Positions 8,423 to 18,285 of a DNA stretch of 64,000 nt are shown here, in pieces. Positions within the stretch are counted from its first letter, which is position 1. Each line of letters starts with the position of its first letter. The stretch comes from Oscillospiraceae bacterium (GTDB taxonomy: Bacteria; Bacillota; Clostridia; Oscillospirales; Ruminococcaceae), in NCBI GenBank assembly GCA_009784825.1, contig WQXO01000003.1, positions 112,997 through 176,996 on the forward strand. Reading direction: 5' to 3'. The notes under the pieces were generated by a model, which saw nothing but the letters and a program-made list of their open reading frames with translations, was not told the DNA's origin and searched no databases. The position numbers and the translations under genes were made by a program.

Positions 8423-11400
8423 ATGAGGCATACTGTTAAGCGAATATACGCATTATTGCTTTCAAGCACCATAATATTTAATACAGTCGGCTGTTCCGTG
8501 CAATCAAACAAGCCTACTTCCTTTGACATAACATCTATAGAAAACTTTCGTGAAATCCCCGAAATAACAGGTGAAGAAATTGCCGAAATTGAGCGGCTCA
8601 TATCTCAAAACAACAGCTTTACATATGCCACAATGCTTGACATGGAGGCGTTCGTTCTTGCGGACGGGACTCATGCAGGATTTGCGGCATTATTTTGTGA
8701 GCTGTTGTCTTCTTTGTTTGAGGTTGAATTTATTCAGGAATTCCACGAATTTGACGAGCTGCAGTCAGGGTTAGACAGTTACATTTATGATTTCACCGGC
8801 GAGCTTTCTCCCGCCCTTGAACGAGGCGAAAACTATTATATGACCACCCCAATTGCAGAGCGTACACTGGTTACACTTACAAAGAAAGGTTTAACCCGAA
8901 TAGAACAACCCTCCGACCTTAACTCAAAACGTGTCGGTTTTATGAACTCAGCGGCTACAGATGATTTAATTAAAAACATGTATCCCGATTTAGAGTATGA
9001 ACCGGTTGACATATACAATACGGATGATGTTGCCCAAATGCTGTATAATGAAGAAATTGACGCTTTTGTCATAGATTCGGTCAACACATATTTGTTTAAA
9101 AGCTATGATTATATATCCTATGCGGATATATTCCAATTAGTATATACTCCGGTATCACTCACAACAGCCAACCCCGAGCTTAAACCGTTTATTGACGTGT
9201 TTAATAAATACCTTGAGGCGGGAGGGGTTGAGGTGCTTCACGCTATGTATAAAAAGGGTGAACGTGAGTATGCACGGCATGAACTGTATCAAACCCTAAC
9301 CCCGCAGGAAAAGGAATACATAACAAGCATAACCACAGAAAATGAAAAAATCTCAATCAGTTTATCACACGACCGTTACCCGATATGCTTCTATGACGAA
9401 CGGCTTGACGAGTTCCAAGGAATAGCACCGGACATTTTAAATGAAATCAGTTTTTTAACCGGCTTACAGTTTGAGGCAGTGACCGATGAAACCACGACAT
9501 GGTCAAGAACATTAGATATGCTCAGAACAGGGGAAATATCACTTTCATCTCAGCTTCAGCGAACCGATGAACGTGAACAGCATTTCATATGGGCAGCCGA
9601 GCCATACTTTTCGTCTTATTTCGCACTTTTATCAAAAATGGAGCTGCCCGATTTAGACATGTACCAAGTCCCCTATTCCACCGTAGGAATAGTAAATGAT
9701 TCCATTGCCGAGGACATGTATCGTTTCCTATTCCCCGAAGATAATGATTACATTCGCTTTAACACACACAATGAAGCATTAATTGCATTAGAAACAGGGA
9801 AAATCGACCTTTTTATGACCTTCGACTATATTCTGCTTTACGAAACCAACTACCGTGAAAACGTGGACTATAAAGCCAATATAACCTTCTATTCCCCGAT
9901 TGAGGAGGTTTGCTTCGGGTTCAACAAAAACGAGGAAATCCTTTGTTCAATTGTGAGCAAGGCACAAGAAAGAGTAGACACCGAAAAAATCGCACGTGAC
10001 TGGGTTGCCCGTTCATACGATTATTCAAGACAGTTAGCAGAATTCAGAAACATCTATATGTCTTTTATTTCCAGCGGATTTTTCATAATGATGATAGTCA
10101 CATTCGTGTTTCTTATCCGTAATATAAGAACCCGTATACGCCTAAAAAGGGAAATGGTTACTATTTCCGCTATATTTGACGCAATCCCCGATTTAATCAT
10201 GTGCAAGGATTTGAACAGGACGTACACCGACTGTAACCGCCCCTTTGAGGAATTTGCGGGATACAGTAAATCCGAGCTAATCGGCAAAACTATTCATATG
10301 GTTGAGGGGTTTTCCGACCGTATCCCCGACGATGTTGACGATATTGAAAAAAGGATAGAGGACGAGAAAGTAACAATTAAAACTAAGGACTGGTTGACCT
10401 ATCCCGACGGAACCCGGAAATTCTGTGAAACCATACGAACCCCGCTGATGAAAAGCGAAAAAGTAATCGGCATATTGGGCGTCGTGAGGGATTTAACCGA
10501 GTTAAATAATGCAATGGTATTAATGCAAAACGCATACGAACGCACAAAGGTCATGCTTGACACGTCGCCGATATGTTGTTTTGTCTGCGATAAGGATTCT
10601 GCTTTTATCGACTGTAACGACGAGGCGGTCAGGCTGTTCGGGGTTAACGGTAAGCAGAATTTCGCAGGTTTCTTAGTTCGCGACCTTTCCCCTCACCGCC
10701 AGCCCGACGGGCGATTGTCCTCCGAAGCGGCATCAGAACATATTAAAACTGCATACGATAAAAAACGTCACACATTTGAGTGGGTTCACCAAACGTCTGA
10801 CGGAATACCCATACCGTCGGTGGTAACGCTTGTCCGTGTAAGTTATGGAGAAACCGAAGAAACCGACGTTATGCTGATATACATACAAGACATGCGTGAG
10901 CATAACGAGATGATGTGGAAAATTGACAATCAAAATCGGCTTCTCGCTGCATTAAACAGAGTATCCACAGTTTTGTTGGAATCGGATATAATCGGCTTTG
11001 AAGAAAACCTGTTAAAGGCGATGGAGGTAATGGCAGAAGCCATAAACATCGACCGTGTCTGCATATGGAAAAACGAAACAAGGGAAGACAGGTTGTATTG
11101 CGTATTAGCCAGCGAATGGACACGGGGAATATACCCGAAGACATCAGACGGGTTTATCACAGAATTCTTTTATGACGAGTTCATGCCCGAATGGGAGACG
11201 GAGCTTATGGAGGGCTTCTGCATAAACAGCTTAGTGAGTGACATGTCCTCCAGTGAGCGGGAAATCCTGTATCAAGACATGAACACCCTTTCGGTATTTG
11301 CGATTCCTGTATTCGCAAACGATGAATTCTGGGGATTTTTCACCTATGATGATTGTCATGAGGAACGGCTGTTCACCGAAAACGAGGAGAAGATTCTCCG

Positions 11401-14032
11401 TGCGGCGGGCAGAATGATATTCAACGCTTTTGTCAGGAACGACATGACCCGAAATATTCTTGAAGCCACCACACAATTAGAGGAGGCAGACAAGGTCAAG
11501 AACAACGCCCTCAGCACCCTGCAGAACATTCTCAACAGTATAGATGCGTATATTTACGTAACTGTCCCGAACACGGGTGAGGTATTGTTCGTCAACAACC
11601 GAATGAAGGACGCATACGGTATAGAGGGTGATGAAGCAATCGGGCAATACTGCTACAGGGTATTCCGAGGCGACCGTTACGAGATGTGCGAGTTCTGCCC
11701 CTGCCGCAAGCTTAATCGAAACCCCGACCAAATCATCGTGTGGGACGAGTATATCAACCATTTAGAAAGCCATATCCGCCACGCCGACTGTTATATCGAC
11801 TGGCCTGACGGCTCAAAGGTTCACCTGCAGCACTCGGTAGACATAACCGAATTAATGACTGCGAGGAAACAAGCAGAGCAGAGCAATATTGCCAAGAGCA
11901 GCTTTTTAGCGAGGATGAGCCACGAGCTTCGCACCCCGATGAACGCAATTATCGGAATGACCGAGTTAGCGTTAAGAGAGCAGGATTCTTCAGCCGCCCG
12001 CGAGCATATTTTAACAGTTAAGCAAGCCGGTGCAAACCTGTTGTCTATTATAAATGACATTCTCGATTTTTCAAAAATCGAAGCGGGAAAAGTGGCAATC
12101 GTCAGTAAAGACTATGCTTTGGCGTCTTTGTTGAATGACGTAATCAGCATTATCCGAATGAGAATAATTGATTCGCCCGTAGGGTTTACGGTTAATGTAG
12201 ACAGTAATATCCCAAGCGAACTGTTCGGTGACGAGGTAAGAATTCGGCAAATCTTAGTTAATCTCTTAGGCAACGCAGTGAAATACACCGAGAAAGGTTT
12301 CGTATCGTTTACCATGTCGGGTCAAGCATCGCAGAACGATGAGGACGTGTTTGTTCTCACAATGGAAATAAGGGACAGCGGCAGGGGAATAAGAAAAGCA
12401 GATTTAGACAGTTTGTTCGGCGATTTCATGCAGTTTGATTTAATTAACAACAGCAACGTCGAGGGAACAGGCTTAGGCTTGGCGATAACCCGCAGTCTTG
12501 TTAATGTAATGAACGGCGATATTCAAGTCGAATCAGAATACGGTAAGGGGAGCATATTCACAGTAACGCTTCCGCAGAAAGTGAAAAACCGTAAAGCGTT
12601 TGCAACTGTTGACAACCCCGGTGAAAAGAAAGTCTTGGTTTATGAACTCAGGGGGATTTATTCAGACTCGTTGGTGAATGCCGTTGAAAATCTCGGAGTG
12701 GAGTGTACGGCAGTTTCCGCAGATGCCGAGTTATACGAAAGCCTGTCCAAAACCGAATATGCATTTGTGTTCACCTCACACGAACTGTTTGAAAAAAACC
12801 GCACCACATTCACCCAGCTTAACGAGGACGTTAAGGTTATCATATTAACAGAGTTCGGCGAGGTCATCACCGAAAAAGGGTTGAACACGCTTTCCATGCC
12901 GGTATATTCCGTCTCAATTGCGAATGTTCTCAACGGTGTGGCGAACAGCTACCGCTTCAACGAGAGCAGTGAAGCGATTGTGAGATTTTCTGCCCCCGAT
13001 GCAAAAATTCTAATAGTAGATGACATAAACACCAACCTAAAGGTTGCGAAAGGTTTAATGCTCCCCTATAAAATGAAAGTGGAATTATGTTCAAGCGGGC
13101 CTGAGGCGATTGAAGCGATTGAATCAAAAGACTATGACATTATTTTCATGGACCACAGAATGCCGGGTATGGACGGGATTGAAACCACCATGCTTATCAG
13201 GTCACTTCTGTCGGATGAAGACCCGTATTACGGGACAGTGCCGATTATCGCACTCACAGCGAACGCAGTTTCCGGAATGAGGGAGATGTTCTTAGAACAC
13301 GGGTTCAGCGATTACCTTTCAAAACCGATTGACACGGTTCAATTAAACTCGGTTCTCGAAACGTGGCTGCCCAAGGAAAAACAACAAAGCCCATCTGTTG
13401 AAAAAAAGGCGGCAGAAACCGTTAAAAAAGACCGCAATATCGAAATCAAGGGTATAGACACGGAAAAAGGGATAATCCATTCGGGCGGAACACTCGAGTA
13501 TTACATAGAAACGCTTGCCACATTTTATGATGACGGAACACAGCGAATAACCGCATTAAACGATTATTTAGAAGCTAAAGACTTCTCGTTATACGCTACA
13601 TACGTTCACGCTCTAAAGAGTGCGACTGCGAGCATAGGGGCAGTTCAAATTTCAAGTTCCGCACGCGATTTAGAGGAGGCAGCCAAACTTGAGAACATCG
13701 AATTTCTTAACAGCAACCACAAGGCATTTATAAACGAGTTAAAATCACTGTTAGAGAGGGTCAACGAGGCAGTTTCACAGCACAGTCAACCGATTAAAGA
13801 GGGTAATGGCGATATAAACCTTGAGGAATATAAGTCTGAGTTAATAAAACTAAAAACCGCCCTTATAGAAATGGACGCAGGCGAAATTTATCAAAGCGTC
13901 GATAATCTGATGAAAATTGCACATTCTGCGAATGTTGCGGCGATTATCAAAAGCATATCGGGAAAAATCATGATGGCAGAATACGACGAAGCTGAAGTTT
14001 TAGTCGAAACCCTCATTAGGGAAATGCCGTAG
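8423..14032 (+). CDS. giant hybrid sensor histidine kinase (SBP-PAS-GAF-HK-REC-HPt)
   Basis: An 1869-residue membrane sensor. Order of parts: lipoprotein-like N-terminus (NTVGC near 24), two periplasmic solute-binding type 3 domains (about 45-285 and 308-540), a transmembrane helix (about 545-567), two PAS domains (575-815), GAF (830-1000), PAS (1015-1135), HisKA with the phospho-His in SHELRTPMNA (H1167), HATPase with GTGLGLAI, a degenerate receiver (about 1395-1500), an intact receiver with IIFMDHRMPGMDG (D1577) and an HPt domain with HALKSATASIG (H1729). It therefore contains a full phosphorelay and probably senses small ligands such as amino acids. The final output regulator is not adjacent. 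It follows the ComFB gene; the TAG stop falls inside a GTAGGGGCGG repeat. Confidence 0.92.
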   Translation: MRHTVKRIYALLLSSTIIFNTVGCSVQSNKPTSFDITSIENFREIPEITGEEIAEIERLISQNNSFTYATMLDMEAFVLADGTHAGFAALFCELLSSLFEVEFIQEFHEFDELQSGLDSYIYDFTGELSPALERGENYYMTTPIAERTLVTLTKKGLTRIEQPSDLNSKRVGFMNSAATDDLIKNMYPDLEYEPVDIYNTDDVAQMLYNEEIDAFVIDSVNTYLFKSYDYISYADIFQLVYTPVSLTTANPELKPFIDVFNKYLEAGGVEVLHAMYKKGEREYARHELYQTLTPQEKEYITSITTENEKISISLSHDRYPICFYDERLDEFQGIAPDILNEISFLTGLQFEAVTDETTTWSRTLDMLRTGEISLSSQLQRTDEREQHFIWAAEPYFSSYFALLSKMELPDLDMYQVPYSTVGIVNDSIAEDMYRFLFPEDNDYIRFNTHNEALIALETGKIDLFMTFDYILLYETNYRENVDYKANITFYSPIEEVCFGFNKNEEILCSIVSKAQERVDTEKIARDWVARSYDYSRQLAEFRNIYMSFISSGFFIMMIVTFVFLIRNIRTRIRLKREMVTISAIFDAIPDLIMCKDLNRTYTDCNRPFEEFAGYSKSELIGKTIHMVEGFSDRIPDDVDDIEKRIEDEKVTIKTKDWLTYPDGTRKFCETIRTPLMKSEKVIGILGVVRDLTELNNAMVLMQNAYERTKVMLDTSPICCFVCDKDSAFIDCNDEAVRLFGVNGKQNFAGFLVRDLSPHRQPDGRLSSEAASEHIKTAYDKKRHTFEWVHQTSDGIPIPSVVTLVRVSYGETEETDVMLIYIQDMREHNEMMWKIDNQNRLLAALNRVSTVLLESDIIGFEENLLKAMEVMAEAINIDRVCIWKNETREDRLYCVLASEWTRGIYPKTSDGFITEFFYDEFMPEWETELMEGFCINSLVSDMSSSEREILYQDMNTLSVFAIPVFANDEFWGFFTYDDCHEERLFTENEEKILRAAGRMIFNAFVRNDMTRNILEATTQLEEADKVKNNALSTLQNILNSIDAYIYVTVPNTGEVLFVNNRMKDAYGIEGDEAIGQYCYRVFRGDRYEMCEFCPCRKLNRNPDQIIVWDEYINHLESHIRHADCYIDWPDGSKVHLQHSVDITELMTARKQAEQSNIAKSSFLARMSHELRTPMNAIIGMTELALREQDSSAAREHILTVKQAGANLLSIINDILDFSKIEAGKVAIVSKDYALASLLNDVISIIRMRIIDSPVGFTVNVDSNIPSELFGDEVRIRQILVNLLGNAVKYTEKGFVSFTMSGQASQNDEDVFVLTMEIRDSGRGIRKADLDSLFGDFMQFDLINNSNVEGTGLGLAITRSLVNVMNGDIQVESEYGKGSIFTVTLPQKVKNRKAFATVDNPGEKKVLVYELRGIYSDSLVNAVENLGVECTAVSADAELYESLSKTEYAFVFTSHELFEKNRTTFTQLNEDVKVIILTEFGEVITEKGLNTLSMPVYSVSIANVLNGVANSYRFNESSEAIVRFSAPDAKILIVDDINTNLKVAKGLMLPYKMKVELCSSGPEAIEAIESKDYDIIFMDHRMPGMDGIETTMLIRSLLSDEDPYYGTVPIIALTANAVSGMREMFLEHGFSDYLSKPIDTVQLNSVLETWLPKEKQQSPSVEKKAAETVKKDRNIEIKGIDTEKGIIHSGGTLEYYIETLATFYDDGTQRITALNDYLEAKDFSLYATYVHALKSATASIGAVQISSSARDLEEAAKLENIEFLNSNHKAFINELKSLLERVNEAVSQHSQPIKEGNGDINLEEYKSELIKLKTALIEMDAGEIYQSVDNLMKIAHSANVAAIIKSISGKIMMAEYDEAEVLVETLIREMP

Positions 14033-14058
14033 GGGCGGACGACTCTGTCCGCCCGTTA
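14027..14058. repeat. GTAGGGGCGG hairpin repeat (copy 1)
   Basis: GGGCGGAC and GTCCGCCC form a hairpin. The kinase stop codon TAG is the TAG of GTAGGGG. Sister elements lie at 42875, 44983 and 62318. Confidence 0.7.
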
Positions 14059-14067
14059 ACCAAATAA

Positions 14068-14098
14068 AAAGGGCAGCTCACACGAACTGCCATTTATG
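14068..14098. terminator. bidirectional terminator between the kinase and cheD
   Basis: GGGCAG pairs with CTGCC over a loop, with A-rich sequence before and ATTT after, between convergent genes. Confidence 0.5.
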
Positions 14099-14104
14099 TA
14101 TTTT

Positions 14105-14584
14105 CTACAATATTTTTTCACCCATAGTCGTCGACTTCACTTTAACACTGCCGTCATTCGGGTCAAAGAAAACCGTTCGCCCATAGTTCAGCCCGGTATC
14201 ATGTGCCATAATGGGGATTTTCAACGTCTGGAGTGCAGCTTTCACGGCGGCGACGTTTCTGTCACCGATGTTAAAACGGTCAGAGGTAATGTTAAACATC
14301 AAAGCCCCGCCTGCGATTTTTGCGGTAATGCTGTTCTGGGTTGAACCCATAGAGAGCATTTTCTTATACATATCGGGAATAGCGGTATCCGCAAACTTCA
14401 TTCGGTTAATGACCTGCCCTGCTCCGCTGGTTGTGCTGTCAGGGAGCATAATATGTGAGAGTCCTCCAATTTTCCGCACCTTATCATAAAGGCAAATCCC
14501 GACGCACGACCCAAGGGCATACGTTACTAAAATATCGGGCGGTTTACTTATTTTCCAATCGGAAATACCAACACTAACATTCAT
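14105..14584 (-). CDS. cheD: chemoreceptor glutamine deamidase CheD
   Basis: CheD deamidates glutamines on methyl-accepting chemotaxis proteins and works with CheC and CheY-P in adaptation. The 159 residues include YALGSCVGICLYD with the catalytic Cys, GGLSHIMLPDS with the catalytic His, and AKIAGGA followed by a glycine-rich region. It starts directly after the cheC stop (TAAATG), a coupled pair as in Bacillus. It is the last gene of the flagellar cluster. No receptors are in the window. Confidence 0.94.
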   Translation of the reverse strand: MNVSVGISDWKISKPPDILVTYALGSCVGICLYDKVRKIGGLSHIMLPDSTTSGAGQVINRMKFADTAIPDMYKKMLSMGSTQNSITAKIAGGALMFNITSDRFNIGDRNVAAVKAALQTLKIPIMAHDTGLNYGRTVFFDPNDGSVKVKSTTMGEKIL

Positions 14585-15205
14585 TTAACTAACACCCAAC
14601 TTTCCAAAGAGGTTTGTGAGAGAATCGACGGTGGGAATTAAAAGCATATGCGATTTCATTTTAACTCCGTCAATCTCAATAATTTTATCAATACAAAGCA
14701 GCTTATCGCCGACCTCGCCGAACTCGATAACCGGAACGCTCATGATTGCACCGAACATATCAACGGTGAACATGGGCGTTTCGACACCGATGTTCAAGCC
14801 TGCTAATGTAGAAATGGCGTTGATATACGCATGGCTCATGATATTGCCGATTTCGGTAAGGGCAGAAATATCACCCTCGTTTAACTGTAGCAAATCGACG
14901 TTGCTTGACCCGAAAAACACGTTTAAGATATTCTCGGCGAACTCGGTTTCGATTAACAGCAAAATCATGCCGGAAATATCATCTTTCAGCCGAACAAGAA
15001 CAGATGCAACGATTTCCTCGGGAGAGCCGCTTTTTTCAATTGCCTCTTGGAACCCCATGGTTTTAACCTCGGGCATACTAATGATAATATCCTTGCCGGT
15101 CATGGAGGATAAGGCGGTGGATGCGTTTCCCGAACCGATGTTTCCGATTTCTTTCAACACGTCTAAGTGCATTTCGTTTAAGTCTTCGTATTTTGCAAGT
15201 GCCAT
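14585..15205 (-). CDS. cheC: CheY-P phosphatase CheC
   Basis: CheC removes phosphate from CheY-P and binds CheD. The 206-residue protein has the two repeated active-site helices, LKEIGNIGSGNASTALS (about 15-31) and LTEIGNIMSHAYINAIS (about 117-133), each with the Glu-x2-Asn pair. An AAAGGAG ribosome site precedes the ATG. The partners CheA, CheW and CheB are not found here, so the rest of the pathway must be encoded elsewhere. Confidence 0.93.
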   Translation of the reverse strand: MALAKYEDLNEMHLDVLKEIGNIGSGNASTALSSMTGKDIIISMPEVKTMGFQEAIEKSGSPEEIVASVLVRLKDDISGMILLLIETEFAENILNVFFGSSNVDLLQLNEGDISALTEIGNIMSHAYINAISTLAGLNIGVETPMFTVDMFGAIMSVPVIEFGEVGDKLLCIDKIIEIDGVKMKSHMLLIPTVDSLTNLFGKLGVS

Positions 15206-15223
15206 AATTAATTCTCCTTTATA

Positions 15224-15973
15224 CTATCTTAAATTATTAACAATTCTCATAAGCTCGTCGGAGGTCTGCACAACCTTCGCATTTAACTGATAAGAACGCT
15301 GGGTTTCAATAATCCTAACCATATCGCCTGCCAAATCGGTTGCAGACATTTCGAGAGCCCCCTGAACCTTATCGGCGTCGGGGTTAGGCACAGGTGCCCC
15401 GGAACGCTCGGTGATGACGAAGTGGTTATTGCTCGCTTGGTCAAGCCCCCAGTTGTTCGCAACGCTGAACACACCAATCATGGGGATTAATGCGGCATAA
15501 TCTATTTCATTAGTCTGGATTCCCGCATCATTTATCTCGAAAGGCACAGGAATTCTGTTCCCCTCATAATCCAGCACAAACTCACCGAACCCGTTCACCA
15601 ATTCCCACTGCGGCTCTAATTCCGTACCCATATTCGTAATCGTAAACGACCCGTCACGTGTCAGGAACGTATTGCCGTAACGGTCAAGCACCATAAAAAA
15701 GTCAGAGTTAGGTAAAGCGAAATCAAGGGGTTGGTCAGAGAATATAAAGCTACCCTCGCTCCACATTAAATCGGTTTTCATGACATACTGTCCGTGACCG
15801 GTTTCCCACTCGGTTCTCGGCGGGTGCTGGAGGGTGTAGATACATTCCGCAAAGCTGGGGCGAAGCGGCTTATACCCGACGGTGTTTAAGTTTGCGATGT
15901 TGTTAGCGTAGATATTAAGCCCTGCTTGCTGGGCAATCATACCGGTTCTCGCCGTATAAAACGATATATTCAT
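15224..15973 (-). CDS. flgG: flagellar basal-body distal rod protein (FlgG/FlhP type)
   Basis: A 249-residue rod protein. It has the N-terminal rod/hook motif QQAGLNIYANNIANLNTVGYK and the C-terminal QGALEMSATDLAGDMVRIIETQRSYQLNAKVVQTSDELM, which form the coiled coil of axial flagellar proteins. In Bacillus the equivalent pair is called FlhO-FlhP and lies outside the main operon; here the pair follows fliA. An AGGAGAG ribosome site precedes the ATG. Confidence 0.88.
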   Translation of the reverse strand: MNISFYTARTGMIAQQAGLNIYANNIANLNTVGYKPLRPSFAECIYTLQHPPRTEWETGHGQYVMKTDLMWSEGSFIFSDQPLDFALPNSDFFMVLDRYGNTFLTRDGSFTITNMGTELEPQWELVNGFGEFVLDYEGNRIPVPFEINDAGIQTNEIDYAALIPMIGVFSVANNWGLDQASNNHFVITERSGAPVPNPDADKVQGALEMSATDLAGDMVRIIETQRSYQLNAKVVQTSDELMRIVNNLR

Positions 15974-15995
15974 ATGATGCTCTCCTTAAATAATT

Positions 15996-16024
15996 TCATT
16001 ATTAATTATTAATTGTTAATTATT
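15996..16024. repeat. AT-rich intergenic repeat (short copy)
   Basis: Attattaattattaattgttaattatt between the two rod genes; it belongs to the family described at 1287. Confidence 0.5.
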
Positions 16025-16772
16025 ACTTGTTATATCTTGCCATGTCGGCGTTGCGTGAGTTAATGGAATCGAGGATTTTTAAAATCGCACTGTTGGCTTC
16101 AAACATCCTTTGAATTTCAATCAGCTTGGTCATTTCCTTATTCCCGTCCACGTTCGACTTCTCGAAAGCCCCTTGAATTACGTGGAACACCTCACCCTCG
16201 GGGAAATCCTCGTCCCCGTCATAGCGGAATAAGTTGTCGCTTATTTTGCGAACATCGGCATTCGGCGGGATATAGGTCATCAATAATGTATCAATAACCA
16301 CTTCCTCGGTGGTCATAATAACTCCCTCGGCGTTGACAACAAAATCGTCATGCCCCACATAAATATCGCCGTTGACTCCTTGAACCCGTCCCGCTTTCCC
16401 GAGGCAGAGGTATCCCTCATTATCAAGCTCAAACTGCCCGTTACGTGTATTGAACGTATTACCGTAGCGGTCGGTTATGTTGAAATAGGCGTTCCCCCAC
16501 ACAGCCAAATCGAAGCGGCTGTCAGAAAAATCGAAATTACTCTGTTCTAAGTGTGTCCGAGCGAACTCAACATAGGTCTGCTGGAACGTACCCTCGTGGG
16601 TGGCTCTTCGTTTTTGCACCCAGATTAACTCCTCCATAAACGTATTAAGCAGAACCTCGTCCTTACGATAGCCGGAGGTGTTCATGTTAGAGATGTTGTT
16701 GGACACTGCGTCCAATTCCCGTTGTTTAACCAACATTGCCTGCGTGGCGTTATAATATCCCCTCATGTACAT
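16023..16772 (-). CDS. flgF: flagellar basal-body rod protein (FlgF/FlhO type)
   Basis: A 249-residue paralogue of the downstream rod protein. The N-terminus QRELDAVSNNISNMNTSGYRKD and the C-terminus QGAFEKSNVDGNKEMTKLIEIQRMFEANSAILKILDS are the paired helices of rod and hook proteins. The internal YFNITDRYGNTFNTRNGQF matches the FlgF/FlgG core. GAGG precedes the start ATG by 8 bases. It begins 23 bases after fliA ends. Confidence 0.87.
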   Translation of the reverse strand: MYMRGYYNATQAMLVKQRELDAVSNNISNMNTSGYRKDEVLLNTFMEELIWVQKRRATHEGTFQQTYVEFARTHLEQSNFDFSDSRFDLAVWGNAYFNITDRYGNTFNTRNGQFELDNEGYLCLGKAGRVQGVNGDIYVGHDDFVVNAEGVIMTTEEVVIDTLLMTYIPPNADVRKISDNLFRYDGDEDFPEGEVFHVIQGAFEKSNVDGNKEMTKLIEIQRMFEANSAILKILDSINSRNADMARYNK

Positions 16773-16795
16773 AGTGTTTACCTCATAAATAATGT

Positions 16796-17542
16796 TTATA
16801 AATTTTTAATATAATTCTCTAATTTTCTGCGTAACAACAGCATTGACTTTGAATGTATCTGGCATATCCGTGATTCGGTGACACTGAGAACCTTTGCAAT
16901 CTCGGCGAACTTCAGCTTTTCGTAATAATACAGTGTGACCACCTGCCGCTCCTTCGGGTTTAACCCGGCAATCGCATCTGCAATAACCTGCTTCTGCTCC
17001 TTTTCATAAACCCTGCGGTCAGCGAACTCCGCCCCGTTGAACCCGTCATAATTGCTGAAATTATCCTCGTATAACAGCTCCTCAAAGGACAATGTATTCG
17101 CTCCCGCCGTATCAGCTAACTTCTTGGCTAACTGTTCCTTGGTTATCCCCATATACTCGGCTAATTCCTGATTCCTCGGGTGTCTGCCTAACTCGTTATA
17201 TAATGCCCCGTAAGCCTCATCGAGTTCCTTCCCGAACTTGCGTACCTGTCTTGGAACCCAGTCCTGCTTACGCACATAATCGATAATTGCCCCTTTTATT
17301 TTAAGTGTCGCATAAGTCTCGAATTTCACACCACGGTTTAAGTCAAAGGTTTCAGTCGCTGCGATAAGTGCGATAACTCCCTCGTTAACGAGGTCATCAG
17401 TATCGCCGTATTTGGCATAGACATTACGAAGTGAAAGCGTAACATATTTAACCGTGTCCATATAACAAAGAACGATTTCGTTACGGATACCGACATCGCC
17501 GGTTTCCTTGTATTTCTTGAACAGCTCAAGCTTATCGGTCAA
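16796..17542 (-). CDS. fliA: RNA polymerase sigma factor FliA/SigD
   Basis: The flagellar sigma factor directs late genes such as flagellin and chemoreceptors. The 248-residue protein has region 2 (DDLVNEGVIALIAATETFD, VKFETYATLKIKGAIIDYVRKQDWVPR), region 3 and region 4 (LNPKERQVVTLYYYEKLKFAEIAKVLSVTESRICQIHSK). I place the start at the TTG at 17542, because the GTG at 17551 used by the ORF track lies within the GGAGGTG ribosome site itself. It sits just downstream of a restriction-modification pair, separated by 32 bases. No convincing SigD-type promoter was noticed in the window, but I did not scan for one exhaustively. Confidence 0.93.
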   Translation of the reverse strand: MTDKLELFKKYKETGDVGIRNEIVLCYMDTVKYVTLSLRNVYAKYGDTDDLVNEGVIALIAATETFDLNRGVKFETYATLKIKGAIIDYVRKQDWVPRQVRKFGKELDEAYGALYNELGRHPRNQELAEYMGITKEQLAKKLADTAGANTLSFEELLYEDNFSNYDGFNGAEFADRRVYEKEQKQVIADAIAGLNPKERQVVTLYYYEKLKFAEIAKVLSVTESRICQIHSKSMLLLRRKLENYIKNL

Positions 17543-17574
17543 CGAAATCACCTCCGTTCTAACCGTTTATGCAA

Positions 17575-18285
17575 TCATACAACTTTTTCTATTCGTTCAA
17601 TCAATCTTGTTTCAGCAGCAGAAAAATAAGAATAATCTAACTCAAATCCTATAAAACTACGACCGAGATTTTTTGCGGCAACCCCTGTAGAACCAACACC
17701 CATAAATGGGTCAAGAACAACATCGCCGGTGTTTGAAGCAATTTTTATAATATGTTCTAAAACTTTTACCGGTTTTTGTGTTGGATGCTTAGGGTCTTTT
17801 AATCGTTCGTTACCACCACATATTGAAGTTTGTATAAAATTGTGCATTTTATCTTGGGTAGTGAAGTTCCATGTATGACCTTTATTCCAAAAGCAAATAA
17901 TTAATTCTACGGAGTTTAAAAACGAAGTTTTCATGAAATTGGGAACGGGATTTGTCTTATGCCACGCCATAAATTGGAATGTGTCAAATTCACTGTCAAA
18001 TGCTTTATGCCAATCACCCACCATGTTATAGCTTGTAAATACAAATGCATTTCCCGTTGGCTTTAAAACACGTTTAAATTCTTCCACGAAATCATGCGGG
18101 TTAAGAGGAGTTTCGTCCCATTTTGCTATATCATTATTTATATCGGAACGCCAACTGAATTTTATATTGCCTGTAGAATACTGTGCAATATTGTATGGCG
18201 GGTCTGTTAGAATTAAATCAACTGAATTATTTGGTAACGATTTTAACAATTGTTTACAATCGCCCATTCTTAAATCTAAATTCAT
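17575..18285 (-). CDS. site-specific DNA methyltransferase (beta class, N4-cytosine or N6-adenine)
   Basis: A 236-residue amino-methyltransferase. The catalytic motif IV LTDPPYNI comes first (about residues 27-34) and the SAM-binding motif I DPFMGVGSTG comes near the C-terminus (about 199-208), with HPTQKPVKVLEHII between. This is the beta-class order of DpnA- and HinfI-like enzymes. It overlaps the upstream nuclease gene by four bases (ATGA), so the two form a restriction-modification unit. Target site is not deducible. The pair lies between flhA and fliA on the operon strand and looks more AT-rich than its neighbours, suggesting transfer. Confidence 0.9.
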   Translation of the reverse strand: MNLDLRMGDCKQLLKSLPNNSVDLILTDPPYNIAQYSTGNIKFSWRSDINNDIAKWDETPLNPHDFVEEFKRVLKPTGNAFVFTSYNMVGDWHKAFDSEFDTFQFMAWHKTNPVPNFMKTSFLNSVELIICFWNKGHTWNFTTQDKMHNFIQTSICGGNERLKDPKHPTQKPVKVLEHIIKIASNTGDVVLDPFMGVGSTGVAAKNLGRSFIGFELDYSYFSAAETRLIERIEKVV

